A stretch of DNA of 64,000 nt. Origin: Verrucomicrobiales bacterium. GTDB taxonomy: Bacteria > Verrucomicrobiota > Verrucomicrobiia > Verrucomicrobiales > DEV007. Shown here piece after piece: positions 36,141-44,918 of this stretch. Every line of letters starts with the position of its first letter. The first letter of the stretch is position 1. A program made the position numbers and the translations under genes. The notes beneath the pieces were generated by a model. The model was given only the letters and a program-made list of their open reading frames with translations. It was not told the origin of the DNA and did not search any database. The stretch covers positions 1 to 64,000 of the forward strand of contig PAAG01000049.1 of the NCBI GenBank assembly GCA_002698785.1. Direction: 5' to 3'.

Positions 36141-36515
36141 ATGGCAAACACCGTTGTGCTATATCGACCAGTCGGGCAGCGAGAGTTGGATCTGCTGGAG
36201 AAAAGCGATTTCTCCAGCTGGCCACCTCGCCTTCCCGATCAGCCGATTTTTTACCCAGTTACGAACGAGGAATATGCAGCCCAGATCGCTCGCGAGTGGA
36301 ATACAAAAGATGCGCTAAACGGCAACGTTGGCTTTGTTACTCGCTTCGCCGTTGAGAGCGATTATCTGTCTCAGTTCCAGGTTGAGACAGTCGGAGGCAG
36401 TGAGCACACTGAATACTGGATTCCATCGGAGAGACTGGACGAGTTCAACCAGCACATCGTAGGGAAGATCGAAGTCATCCGAAAATTCCTTCCTGAAGGT
36501 GAGGTCGATCTCTAG
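36141..36515 (+). CDS. Small protein of the family labelled ADP-ribosylation/crystallin J1-like
   Basis: 124 residues from ATG 36141; a TTG at 36126 is also in frame. VVLYRPVGQRELDLL, WPPRLPDQPIFYPV, EYAAQIAREWN and GFVTRFAV form a conserved pattern of a small soluble protein that databases sometimes label ADP-ribosylation/crystallin J1. The label is weak evidence for chemistry and no activity is claimed. It starts 15 bases after the symporter stop, likely in the same transcript. Confidence 0.75.
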   Translation: MANTVVLYRPVGQRELDLLEKSDFSSWPPRLPDQPIFYPVTNEEYAAQIAREWNTKDALNGNVGFVTRFAVESDYLSQFQVETVGGSEHTEYWIPSERLDEFNQHIVGKIEVIRKFLPEGEVDL

Positions 36516-36552
36516 TATTCTGGAGTAGTTCCTGCTTCCCACTTACCCACAC

Positions 36553-37173
36553 ATGTCTCTTCACATCATAGAGCACCCGATTATTCGCGAGCGGCTAACT
36601 CACATCCGTTCGGTCGATTCTGATACGGCTGCATTTCGGCATGCCCTCCACGATATTTCGAGGCTGATGTGCTTCGAGGTGACGAAGGATCTGGAAACGA
36701 ATCCGTGCACGGTCAAGACCCCGCTAAAGAAAACCGAGGGGCATTCCCTGACACGTCCGATAGTTCTCGTTCCTATCCTGCGGGCAGGAGTGGGTTTGAT
36801 GAATGGCTTTGCTGATATCCTCACGGAGGCATCGGTGGGTTATATCGGCCTCTATCGAGACGAAGAGACGCACCAGCCTCACCGTTACTACTGCAAGATG
36901 CCTCCTAACATCGCCGAGGCCGATGTCATCCTCATTGACCCGATGCTGGCGACTGGTGGCAGCGCAGCCGACGCTGTGGACGAACTGAAATCCGAAGGCG
37001 CAACCCAGATTCGGTTCGCGTGTCTCATTGCTGCTCCGGAAGGTGTGGAGGCATTTTCCAAACGCCATCCTGATATCGAGATTTACACCGCCGCTCTCGA
37101 CGAGCATCTCAACGAGAACGCCTACATCGTCCCCGGACTGGGAGATGCAGGCGATCGGTATTTTGGGACCTGA
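36553..37173 (+). CDS. upp: Uracil phosphoribosyltransferase
   Basis: 206 residues. Salvage enzyme that makes UMP from uracil and PRPP. It has PILRAGVGLMNGF, the PRPP-binding loop VILIDPMLATGGSA, and the C-terminal YIVPGLGDAGDRYFGT, which is diagnostic for Upp. It follows the 36141 gene by 37 bases. Confidence 0.97.
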   Translation: MSLHIIEHPIIRERLTHIRSVDSDTAAFRHALHDISRLMCFEVTKDLETNPCTVKTPLKKTEGHSLTRPIVLVPILRAGVGLMNGFADILTEASVGYIGLYRDEETHQPHRYYCKMPPNIAEADVILIDPMLATGGSAADAVDELKSEGATQIRFACLIAAPEGVEAFSKRHPDIEIYTAALDEHLNENAYIVPGLGDAGDRYFGT

Positions 37174-37190
37174 CCTGGGCGGTCAGCTTT
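37171..37190 (+). terminator. Short hairpin shared by the stops of upp and the PVC-type gene
   Basis: TGACC (37171-37175) pairs with GGTCA (37181-37185) and is followed by GCTTTTCTTC. The left arm contains the upp stop codon and the right arm contains the reverse-strand stop of the gene at 37183. The stem is only five pairs, so termination strength is uncertain. Confidence 0.4.
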
Positions 37191-40100
37191 TCTTCAAGCT
37201 CGCCAGATAGGCCAGGATGTCGCGCAGTTCGTCCTTTTTCAGGATGTAGCCCATGGGCGGCATGGTAGACACGACCGGGGTTCTTTCCTTCACGTCTTCG
37301 ACGGAGATCTTTGTCTCATTGTTCTCCGCGTCACGCAATGTGATGACTCCCTTTTCCTCCTTACGAAATTGACCGGCAATGGATGTGCCGTCCTTCAGGG
37401 TTAGGGAAATGGTGCCGTATCCCTTTGCTACAACCTTCTGAGGGTCGACTAGAGATTCGAGCAGGTAGTTCATGTCCCGCTTCTTACCGATGTCTTTAAG
37501 ATTCGGTCCGACGTTGCTTCCTTTGCCGTCTTCCACCTTGTGGCAACGGATGCACTGCGCGGCAGCGTGGTTCATGAAAACCGATTTTCCGCGGGCCTTG
37601 TCACCGCCCGCCATTGCCACCTTGAAAGGAGCCAGCACATCGGTGGCCGCCGCAGCCATCCACTCTGCTTCCATGGCCTGAACGGGTTCGGCAATCGCTA
37701 CGCTGTCACCGAAGGCAGGATCTTTTGCAGTCTCCAGCACATCAAGCTGCAAAGGAGCATCGAGCTTTCCTTCCTTCAGTTGGAGAACGAGATTTTCCAT
37801 CAACTCGTTTCCGCCGACTTGCGGCAGTTGGCGAATGGCATGCTGCTTTACTGGAATGGAAGCATCGCTATCTACACGCCTCTGTATCTCTGTAAGAGCT
37901 TTGTCGCTATCCAGCCCTGCGAGGATCTCCAGTGCGGTCTCGCTCACTGAGTCCGCCTTGTCCTTTAACGACGTTGAAACCACCTCTTCCAGTTCCGGAG
38001 CTTTCTGAGTTGAAAGGGTTTTCAACGCCTCCGATCTCAATCCTGCGCTGGCCTTCTGATTCCCAACGACTGCAACGAGCGTGTCGTTCGCAATCTTCAG
38101 ATTCGACTGCTGAGCCAATGCCATCGCTCCCTGGCGGACGGACGAATATTTGGAGGTCAGCATCGCGTCGAGATTCTGCTTCAATGCAGCAGCGACGATT
38201 CCCGCATCACGTTCTTCAAGGGGGCGGTATCGGCCAATGACCAGATCGAGATCCTCGGGCTTCGTCCAGTTTTCCAAAGCTTCCAGTCCCGCCTCAAGGA
38301 GTTCTTCATCCGCTTCCCCAGCAGCAACAAACTGAGCGACTCGCCCGGCACTCTCACCATCACCGAGACGGTAATTCGCACTGATGGCACGGCGAGTGAA
38401 GGGCTCATGGTTCAGGTGTTTCCCGAGGGATTCGGCGAGTGCCGGGAAAGCATCCGGAATCATCCAATCGTCGTGAATGGCACGAGCTGCGTCGCCCGCG
38501 ATCAAAGATGACGTGTCACTAAGAAAAGTGGTTACTTCAGGAGCACCGCGTTTTCTCAAAGCAATCACAGCACAGGTCCTGACAAAATCAGATTTGTTGT
38601 CTTTCAATCCGACCAATTTGTCGGTCGGAGCACACCCGGCAAAGGCGATCACACCCGCATGGCGCAGGTAAGTCATCCCTACGTTGTGCTCTTTTCGATC
38701 GAGAACCTTTACCACCGCATCGAATGCAGACGCATCCTGCAGGCGCCCCAATCCAAGCAGCGCCTGCATCCTGACACGCTGCGAGGGGTCGTCCAATCTT
38801 CCTACGAGGGTCTCCGTGAGAGGATGGGATTCTCCACCAGGGCCGGGGATACGGTCGAGCCCGAGATTTCTGCCGTATTGATCTGTCACCGTCCGAATGG
38901 CCTGTGCCCGGATCTCGGGGTCAGCATCGTCGAACAAAGCGACCAATGTCTCGTCCTCGGCGGCGTCTTTGCGAATCAATTGTCCCAGTCCCCAGATCGC
39001 ATGGATGCGCGCCATCTGATTGCCCGCGACTTCCCCGGCTACAGTAGTAAAGGCCGCTCCATCGCCGCGCTTTGCCAGCTCGAACTGGGCTTTCAATCGT
39101 ACTCTCTGGTCAGGAAATCCAAGGTGTTTGACCAACTGAGCTTTCTCCGATTTCCCAAAATCGGCGGCGATGAGATCCTGCGTCAGGTCGCGGTCATTCA
39201 GTGCGGTCGGCTGGCCCACATCGATGCGCCAGACGGCTCCACTCTCATTCAATGGATAACCGCCGCCCCAGTCGACCCCATAGAGGGCACCGTCGGGCCC
39301 AAAACAGAGGCCGACCAGAGGCACCCCTTCCCCGATCTTATGATCGTTTACCATCTGGAAGCTGTCTCCATCTGGACGGATCTGAAACGCCCATTGCTCA
39401 CCCCGTGGGGCACTTGTCAGGAAGAAATAATCCTGATATTCGGGCCCGAGAGCCGTTCCGGGATTCATTTTGAAACCCGCAGGACCGTTTTCGTAGTTGC
39501 AGCGCGGTGGAGTAAACCATGCTGGCTGCCCTTCCTCGTAAGGAGTGTGCATATTGTCATGGATCCAAGGGTTGTATCCCTCGCGGAGATACTGCCAGTT
39601 CGAGCGCCATCCCAAATCAGTGTATTGCTCGATCTGAACAAAGCGCTCACGTTCTCCGGGATAATCCGCGTCGTTGTCCACGCCGAAAAAGTTTCCGTAT
39701 TGATCGAAGGCCACTTCCTGGATGTTCCGCTGCCCATGGGCATAGACTTCGAAGTTCGAACCATCGGGTTCGCAGCGCATCAGACCACCCTGATTGGGAT
39801 AGCGGTAATCTAAGCCTTCCGGTGTTTTCACCCGGATTCCCTTGTCCCCCACGGACCAGTAGATTCTTCCGTCCGGCCCTACGCTGAGGCCGTGCATGTC
39901 GTGTCCCGCATAGGCGAGGTGGACTCCAAACCCTGACACGAGCACTTCTTTCTCATCCGCAACGTCGTCTCCATCCGTGTCGCGAAAGCGAACCAGTTCT
40001 GGAACGGGACAGACAAAGACTTCCTTGTCGTGGAAAAGAACGCCACCGGCAACACCGCCGATCAAGTGATTCAAATCCTCTGCGAACACCTTCGTTTTGT

Positions 40101-41127
40101 CAGCCAGTCCGTCGCCATCCGAATCCCAGATCAAGTGGACGCGTTCAGTCAAGGCGGTGAGGTCTTTGATGTCATGAATGCCATCACCCGTGTAGTCAGC
40201 GACACGCTCCTTGTTCTTTTCGCTGTTCTCGGGAGTGAACTGCTCCCGGTAGAAATTCATCTTGTCCTCGATGCTCTGAAAGCTGAGGTCGTTCGGAATC
40301 CAGTCTGAGTTGGGACGAATATCGAGATCGTTCGCCTTCCGGCGCTGCGTCTGAGTCACATAGGCTCGCCCCTGAGGATCAAAGGAGAGGGCGACTGGAT
40401 CGGGAACCGGGAAATCCGGAGTCCACTTTTGAAACTTCAGCTGCTTGGGATCAGCTTGCTTTGCTGTTGGTATCTCAACTTTTACTCCCCGGAGTTCGAC
40501 ATCGTCCCACATGCCCTTGTCGTCAAAGGTTCCCAGCCCAATTCGTCCCCACGTAAAGGTCTTATCGTGAGCCACGTGGGTCGGTGTGTCCATGTCGTCG
40601 AAATAGATCTCGATGAGACCATCCGCGACCTTTCGGACGATCTTCACGTCGTGCCAGGTTTTGTCTTTCCATGGTGTTCCGTCTGTACCCTTCTCCGTAA
40701 TTGCGACACGAGGCGCTTCATTGACGAGGAAGATCTGATTCGCGTGGGGATCCGCTTTCTGGCCCAGGTGGATGTAGTAGTAGTTCGCCGGATTCTGGTA
40801 TCCGAAGAACAGGCACATATCGCGATGCCCGTAGGATTCCTTGGTTGTCTGGACCTTGGCCGTGAGGACGAAATCTCCGACAGCATGCCCTTTCAGAAGG
40901 GATATGTTTTTGGGGCTCCGGTAAGGAGGTTCGTATTTGGAACCGCCGAGATTTTCGTAGACCTGATTGCCCTCGACTTCGGTAATCTTCCAAGCGCTCT
41001 CGTCGGTAGGCTCCCAGTTTTCGATACCGCCGGAGAAATCATCAGAATAAACCACCGGCAAATCTTCTGCCGTAGATAGCGATAGGGCACCCACCGTGAG
41101 GGCAATAACCAAAAGGGGATTTTGCAT
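37183..41127 (-). CDS. PVC-type haem-binding CxxCH multidomain protein (DUF1080, PQQ-type propeller, HEAT, cytochrome c)
   Basis: 1314 residues from ATG 41127, chosen because MQNPLLVIALTVGALSLS is a signal peptide; the frame is open to 41358. Order: signal (1-20), DUF1080/LamG-like domain (about 25-210), sugar-dehydrogenase-like beta-propeller (about 230-680, HDMHGLSVGPDGRIYW, QRNIQEVAFDQYGNFFGVDND), HEAT-like repeats (about 690-1130), and a cytochrome c domain with CIRCH at 1192-1196 and a Met ligand near 1290 in STMPPMG. Such proteins are a hallmark of Planctomycetes and Verrucomicrobia and are thought to oxidise polysaccharide-derived sugars in the periplasm. Convergent with upp. Confidence 0.93.
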   Translation of the reverse strand: MQNPLLVIALTVGALSLSTAEDLPVVYSDDFSGGIENWEPTDESAWKITEVEGNQVYENLGGSKYEPPYRSPKNISLLKGHAVGDFVLTAKVQTTKESYGHRDMCLFFGYQNPANYYYIHLGQKADPHANQIFLVNEAPRVAITEKGTDGTPWKDKTWHDVKIVRKVADGLIEIYFDDMDTPTHVAHDKTFTWGRIGLGTFDDKGMWDDVELRGVKVEIPTAKQADPKQLKFQKWTPDFPVPDPVALSFDPQGRAYVTQTQRRKANDLDIRPNSDWIPNDLSFQSIEDKMNFYREQFTPENSEKNKERVADYTGDGIHDIKDLTALTERVHLIWDSDGDGLADKTKVFAEDLNHLIGGVAGGVLFHDKEVFVCPVPELVRFRDTDGDDVADEKEVLVSGFGVHLAYAGHDMHGLSVGPDGRIYWSVGDKGIRVKTPEGLDYRYPNQGGLMRCEPDGSNFEVYAHGQRNIQEVAFDQYGNFFGVDNDADYPGERERFVQIEQYTDLGWRSNWQYLREGYNPWIHDNMHTPYEEGQPAWFTPPRCNYENGPAGFKMNPGTALGPEYQDYFFLTSAPRGEQWAFQIRPDGDSFQMVNDHKIGEGVPLVGLCFGPDGALYGVDWGGGYPLNESGAVWRIDVGQPTALNDRDLTQDLIAADFGKSEKAQLVKHLGFPDQRVRLKAQFELAKRGDGAAFTTVAGEVAGNQMARIHAIWGLGQLIRKDAAEDETLVALFDDADPEIRAQAIRTVTDQYGRNLGLDRIPGPGGESHPLTETLVGRLDDPSQRVRMQALLGLGRLQDASAFDAVVKVLDRKEHNVGMTYLRHAGVIAFAGCAPTDKLVGLKDNKSDFVRTCAVIALRKRGAPEVTTFLSDTSSLIAGDAARAIHDDWMIPDAFPALAESLGKHLNHEPFTRRAISANYRLGDGESAGRVAQFVAAGEADEELLEAGLEALENWTKPEDLDLVIGRYRPLEERDAGIVAAALKQNLDAMLTSKYSSVRQGAMALAQQSNLKIANDTLVAVVGNQKASAGLRSEALKTLSTQKAPELEEVVSTSLKDKADSVSETALEILAGLDSDKALTEIQRRVDSDASIPVKQHAIRQLPQVGGNELMENLVLQLKEGKLDAPLQLDVLETAKDPAFGDSVAIAEPVQAMEAEWMAAAATDVLAPFKVAMAGGDKARGKSVFMNHAAAQCIRCHKVEDGKGSNVGPNLKDIGKKRDMNYLLESLVDPQKVVAKGYGTISLTLKDGTSIAGQFRKEEKGVITLRDAENNETKISVEDVKERTPVVSTMPPMGYILKKDELRDILAYLASLKKS

Positions 41128-41516
41128 TCCGAAACGTCTCACATTTCTGTTTTCGAATCCACTTTTCGCCTTCAGCAAAAGCGTGCGTATTTCTGTCCCT
41201 TTGCTCTGCGCAAAACGGATTTTCGCAAAATGATGGGAAATGAAGGGGTTTTCGTTTTTGGGTGATATTATCGAATATTTTCTATCCAACCATTTGATAT
41301 ATAGATGATTACAAAATCTTAGAAAATGATCGCGACCCATCATTTTGACGCATTTCATGCATTTGGCCGACTTTTCGGCGTTTTGTGAAGCGACGGTGAA
41401 TTTTTGTCTACGAAGAAATCAGAACTTCGCCAGACGACACCGCCAGTGAGAATACAACACTAACACAATCACAACAAAATGTCGAGATAGACCCTTCGCA
41501 GGTCGACACCCCAAGA
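41128..41516. other. 389-base gap with 12-base inverted repeat
   Basis: No confident gene. CAAAATGATGGG (41226-41237) and CCCATCATTTTG (41336-41347) are exact inverted copies 98 bases apart, in an AT-rich stretch upstream of the PVC-type gene. A small hairpin GCCGA/TCGGC lies at 41366-41379. The promoter of the gene ending at 37183 must be here. Confidence 0.5.
41476..41508 (-). terminator. Weak terminator after the ArsM-like gene
   Basis: TGTCGA (41480-41485) pairs with TCGACA (41503-41508), followed on the minus strand by TTTTG. It lies eight bases past the ArsM-like stop. Loop is long; strength uncertain. Confidence 0.4.
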
Positions 41517-42773
41517 TCAGCAGCAACTACTACCGTCCGAACCGGGACTGCAGCAGTCGCTGGCTTCGGTGGTGGCGTCGTATTCCTGCCCTTTTGTTTC
41601 GCGGGGATCGCGGAGGCGGGTTTCGGAGCAGTCGAAGAGTTCGGCCTGATCGAGAGGAATTTCTTCCTGAGGATCGACGAACTCGAACATGCCTTCATAG
41701 GCTGACGATTTGTAGATATTGAAGATCTTGTCGCAGACGGCGTAGCGCTTTCCTCGATCCATGGCATGTCCGTCGTCATCAAGAACTCGCTTGAACGGCC
41801 CCTTGTAAATGACGGCCTGGTTCCGCTCGAGACAGACGCCTTCTTTGCCTTTGTAGGCCTCAATGGTCATGCTACGGAATTCAATTCCCTTAACGGTCTG
41901 CCAGGGCTCTTTGTCGAGCTTGAGAATCTGGACTCCGTAGAAACCGGCGTCTTCAAAAGCCTGGAGGAAATCATCTTCACGGAAGGCACCGGAAATACAG
42001 CCGCTCCAAAGCTCGGGATCGTTCTGGAGTTCAATCGGAACGTCTTCGTCGCAGACAATGTCTGAGATCACGGCTCTGCCGCCCCGCTTCAGGACTCGGT
42101 GGATTTCCTGGAACATCTGGTGGCGGTTTGCCTTCGAGACCAAGTTCAACACGCAGTTGGAAACGACCACATCGACCGAGTCACTCTCGACGAGGGGCTT
42201 TCTCACGCGCAGATCAGCAGCCATTTCTTCGGCTTCCAGGAAACCGTTGGCGTCGGAGATCGGCTTAGTCTTCAGCTCCTCTTCGAGTGCTTCCAGATCC
42301 AGCTGGAGGTCCTGGATTCTTCCTTTCCGAAATTCGACGTTCTCGTATCCGATTCGCTCTCCCACGATAGGGGCATTCGTGCGGGCGACTTCCAGCATAT
42401 CATCCGTCATATCGACTCCGATGACTTTCCCTTCTGCTCCGACTACCTGACTGGCGATAAAACAAATCTTACCGGTTCCGCTACCGAGGTCCAAAACCGT
42501 CTCGCCCGGCTTCACATACTGACTCGGATCGCCGCAGCCATAATCTCGTTCGATCACTTCACTTGGGATCACTTCGAGATACTGCTGATTGTATTCAACG
42601 GGGCAACATAACGCTTCCTGCCGGGCGTTTGCGCCTTCAGCATAGCGATCTTTAACAACAGTTTCGGTTTTCATTGGTTTGAGAGAGGGTGTCGCAGGTT
42701 TTGCACCTTTGAAAAAGGAGATTTCTTCTGGATCAGATTTCAGCCAGCCAGTGTTCGGTTTCTCTTTGCTCAT
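41517..42773 (-). CDS. arsM: ArsM-like arsenite S-adenosylmethionine methyltransferase
   Basis: 418 residues. SAM-binding LDLGSGTGK at 95-103. The arsenic-binding cysteines of ArsM have likely counterparts: CC at 56-57, C207 in SNCVLNL and C259 in WSGCISGAF; YGCGDP is also conserved. An extra segment (about 155-195) interrupts the Rossmann fold relative to short ArsM, and the C-terminus ends in a Cys-rich tail (DCCSPGSDGSSCC). It should methylate arsenite. Downstream partner of the ArsS-like gene (60-base gap). Confidence 0.87.
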   Translation of the reverse strand: MSKEKPNTGWLKSDPEEISFFKGAKPATPSLKPMKTETVVKDRYAEGANARQEALCCPVEYNQQYLEVIPSEVIERDYGCGDPSQYVKPGETVLDLGSGTGKICFIASQVVGAEGKVIGVDMTDDMLEVARTNAPIVGERIGYENVEFRKGRIQDLQLDLEALEEELKTKPISDANGFLEAEEMAADLRVRKPLVESDSVDVVVSNCVLNLVSKANRHQMFQEIHRVLKRGGRAVISDIVCDEDVPIELQNDPELWSGCISGAFREDDFLQAFEDAGFYGVQILKLDKEPWQTVKGIEFRSMTIEAYKGKEGVCLERNQAVIYKGPFKRVLDDDGHAMDRGKRYAVCDKIFNIYKSSAYEGMFEFVDPQEEIPLDQAELFDCSETRLRDPRETKGQEYDATTEASDCCSPGSDGSSCC

Positions 42774-42833
42774 TTCTAACGCTGATATTGATGGAGGACT
42801 TCGTCGGACGGGATCAAACGGTTCACATTTTTG

Positions 42834-43820
42834 TTAGGAAAGTGAGCCTCCGCATGAGCTTCCACTGCCTGCCGTGCAGCCGAAGCAGTGATTGCCGGTG
42901 CGGATCGACTTTTCCAGGAAACTCTCCAATTCGATATCCCAGAGCTTCATGCCGTTGCGGCTTCCATTGCCGTTTTCCAACGGAAGCTTCATCATTTGAT
43001 TGAAGTCGCAGTCGTAGACATCGCCTTCCCAACTCACGTTGATCGTGTTTCGACACATGAGGCCTTCCACGGTCCCTGGATTGAAGCTCTCTTTGAGCAA
43101 ATCCATATACTCCTGCAATTCTCCATTTCGTTTCAGGTAACTGGCAAAACGGGAAATCGGCATGTTTGCGATGCAGTAGAGGGCATTGAAGTCGATATCG
43201 AAGTGCTTCTTCATCTCCTCCTTGTAGTCGGCCTCCAGTTCTACCTGATCCGGAGGGAGAAATGCTCCATTTGGATTATAAACGAAGTTGAGAACCAGCT
43301 CGGGATCTCGACCATACCCAAGTTCATTCAGCTTTTGAAATGCCTCGATACTGCGGTCGAATACGCCGTCACCTCGCTGCTCGTTCACATTATCGGGAGC
43401 GTAGCAGGGCATGCTGGCAATGATTTCGACTTTGTTCTCGGCCAGAAATTCGGGGACCCACTCGTAACCCGGCTCGTTGATGATCGTCGCATTGAGTCGA
43501 TCCATGACTCTGCGAGGCTGAGAAAAATTCCTCACCGACCGCACAAGTCGCTGAAAGTCAGGGATCATCTCAGGTGTGCCGCCTGTCAGGTCCAACGTCG
43601 GTATCTCGGTCTGCTCGAACCACTCGATGATGCGATCCACCGTTTCACCGGTCATGATCTCCTTCCGCGCAGGACCTGCATTCACATGGCAGTGAACGCA
43701 GGTGAGGTTGCACAGCTTTCCCACATTGATCTGCAGGATTTCGGTTTCGGCACGACGAAGCGGGCTGCCAGACTCGACTAAAGCCTTGTCGAATTCGTTT
43801 TTCGTTTCAGAAATCACCAT
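42834..43820 (-). CDS. arsS: ArsS-like radical SAM protein (arsenosugar biosynthesis)
   Basis: 328 residues. The radical SAM cluster motif is C37-x3-C41-x2-C44 in KLCNLTCVHC, followed by LTGGTPEM. Later Cys (MPCYAP, GLMCRNTI, DCDFNQM, and the C-terminal HCFGCTAGSGSSCGG) match the ArsS/rSAM-Cys-rich family that adds the deoxyadenosyl group to dimethylarsenite. The stop is TAA, not a selenocysteine codon. It is the first gene of an arsS-arsM pair. Confidence 0.9.
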   Translation of the reverse strand: MVISETKNEFDKALVESGSPLRRAETEILQINVGKLCNLTCVHCHVNAGPARKEIMTGETVDRIIEWFEQTEIPTLDLTGGTPEMIPDFQRLVRSVRNFSQPRRVMDRLNATIINEPGYEWVPEFLAENKVEIIASMPCYAPDNVNEQRGDGVFDRSIEAFQKLNELGYGRDPELVLNFVYNPNGAFLPPDQVELEADYKEEMKKHFDIDFNALYCIANMPISRFASYLKRNGELQEYMDLLKESFNPGTVEGLMCRNTINVSWEGDVYDCDFNQMMKLPLENGNGSRNGMKLWDIELESFLEKSIRTGNHCFGCTAGSGSSCGGSLS

Positions 43821-43868
43821 AAGTCTTGCCCGGTTGTTCGACGTGGACTTGGGAAATAGTTTACCCTT

Positions 43869-43892
43869 CTACGTGACAAAACCCTCACATAG
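43869..43892. promoter_or_regulatory. Imperfect dyad between arsS-like and serine acetyltransferase genes
   Basis: CTACGTGA (43869-43876) and TCACATAG (43885-43892) are inverted copies with one mismatch, 8 bases apart, in the divergent gap. It could bind a metalloregulator or cysteine regulator; no such gene is adjacent. Confidence 0.3.
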
Positions 43893-43973
43893 AGCCAGAA
43901 ATTTCCATCAGTGAAAGAAGAAACGCTTTTTTCTTGGAAAGGTTCGTCTCACACTTACGTTTCAAGATAGACA

Positions 43974-44909
43974 ATGGATTGCGTACAACAGAAAATCGCA
44001 GACACCCTCATCGACTCGTATCACGAGATCGGAGGTATCAATCGTATCGACAGTGCAAACCTGCCGTCGAAGCGGACGATCACCTCGACCTGTGAGCGCT
44101 TGCTGCAGTTGCTCTTTCCCGGTTACCACGACGAAGATCCCATCCCAGCTGATGAACTGGAAATGATCACCGCCGAGCGTATTGCCGTGCTCGTAGAATC
44201 CCTCGAAGTGGAGGTCGCCAAGTCAATTCGTCTTCGCGACGGTGAGACAGGGGAAGCCCATTCCGGCCTTCACCAGTTGGCTCGGGACCTGGTCTGCGAG
44301 TTCCTCGGCCACCTGCCCGAGCTGCGCCGCATTCTCCAGACAGACGTCGAAGCGGCCTACGAAGGTGATCCGGCTGCGAAAAATTTTGATGAAATCATCC
44401 TCGCTTACCCCTGCGTCGAGGCGATCTCGATCCAGCGCTGCGCGCATTGCCTTTACGAACTGGATGTTCCGCTGATTCCTCGAATCATGACGGAGTATGC
44501 CCACAACCTGACTGGGATCGATATTCATCCCGGTGCGACGATCGGCACACATTTCTTTATCGACCACGGGACAGGCGTCGTCATTGGTGAAACCTGCGTG
44601 ATCGGGAATCACGTGAAGCTCTACCATGGAGTCACCCTGGGAGCCCGCAATTTCCCCAAAGATGAAAACGGGCGCGTCGTCAAAGGCAACAAGCGCCACC
44701 CCAATGTCGAAGATCACGTCGTGATTTATCCACACGCAACGGTGCTGGGTGGGAAAACGACGATCGGAAAAAGCTCTACCATCGGAGCGAACGTGTTTTT
44801 GCGCGAGAGCATTCCGCCGAACTCTTTCGTCACGACCGTAGGTGAAGAACTGAACATTTTTAACAAGCTCACCGGAGAGCCTGTCGTCACTGCCGAGCCA
44901 ACGGCGTAA
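43974..44909 (+). CDS. Serine O-acetyltransferase (EpsC type)
   Basis: 311 residues. It makes O-acetylserine, the precursor of cysteine. The N-terminal helical part has SIQRCAHCLYEL and PRIMTEYAH; the C-terminal left-handed beta-helix shows the hexapeptide pattern with GIDIHPGATIGTHFFIDHGTGVVIGE and TLGARNFPKD, as in SAT. The long N-terminus fits the EpsC subgroup rather than short CysE. Divergent from arsS; thiol supply could support arsenic chemistry, but that is inference. Confidence 0.92.
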   Translation: MDCVQQKIADTLIDSYHEIGGINRIDSANLPSKRTITSTCERLLQLLFPGYHDEDPIPADELEMITAERIAVLVESLEVEVAKSIRLRDGETGEAHSGLHQLARDLVCEFLGHLPELRRILQTDVEAAYEGDPAAKNFDEIILAYPCVEAISIQRCAHCLYELDVPLIPRIMTEYAHNLTGIDIHPGATIGTHFFIDHGTGVVIGETCVIGNHVKLYHGVTLGARNFPKDENGRVVKGNKRHPNVEDHVVIYPHATVLGGKTTIGKSSTIGANVFLRESIPPNSFVTTVGEELNIFNKLTGEPVVTAEPTA

Positions 44910-44918
44910 GAGCCCCCC

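Noticed and set aside
38659-39813. Plus-strand open frame of 384 codons inside the PVC-type gene
   Set aside because: Antisense to the sugar-dehydrogenase-like propeller and HEAT region, no family pattern.
42834-42900. Selenocysteine codon at the end of the ArsS-like gene
   Set aside because: The frame ends in TAA after SCGGSLS; no in-frame TGA was seen.
42888-43781. Plus-strand open frame opposite the arsS-like gene
   Set aside because: Antisense shadow; the radical SAM motifs on the minus strand are decisive.
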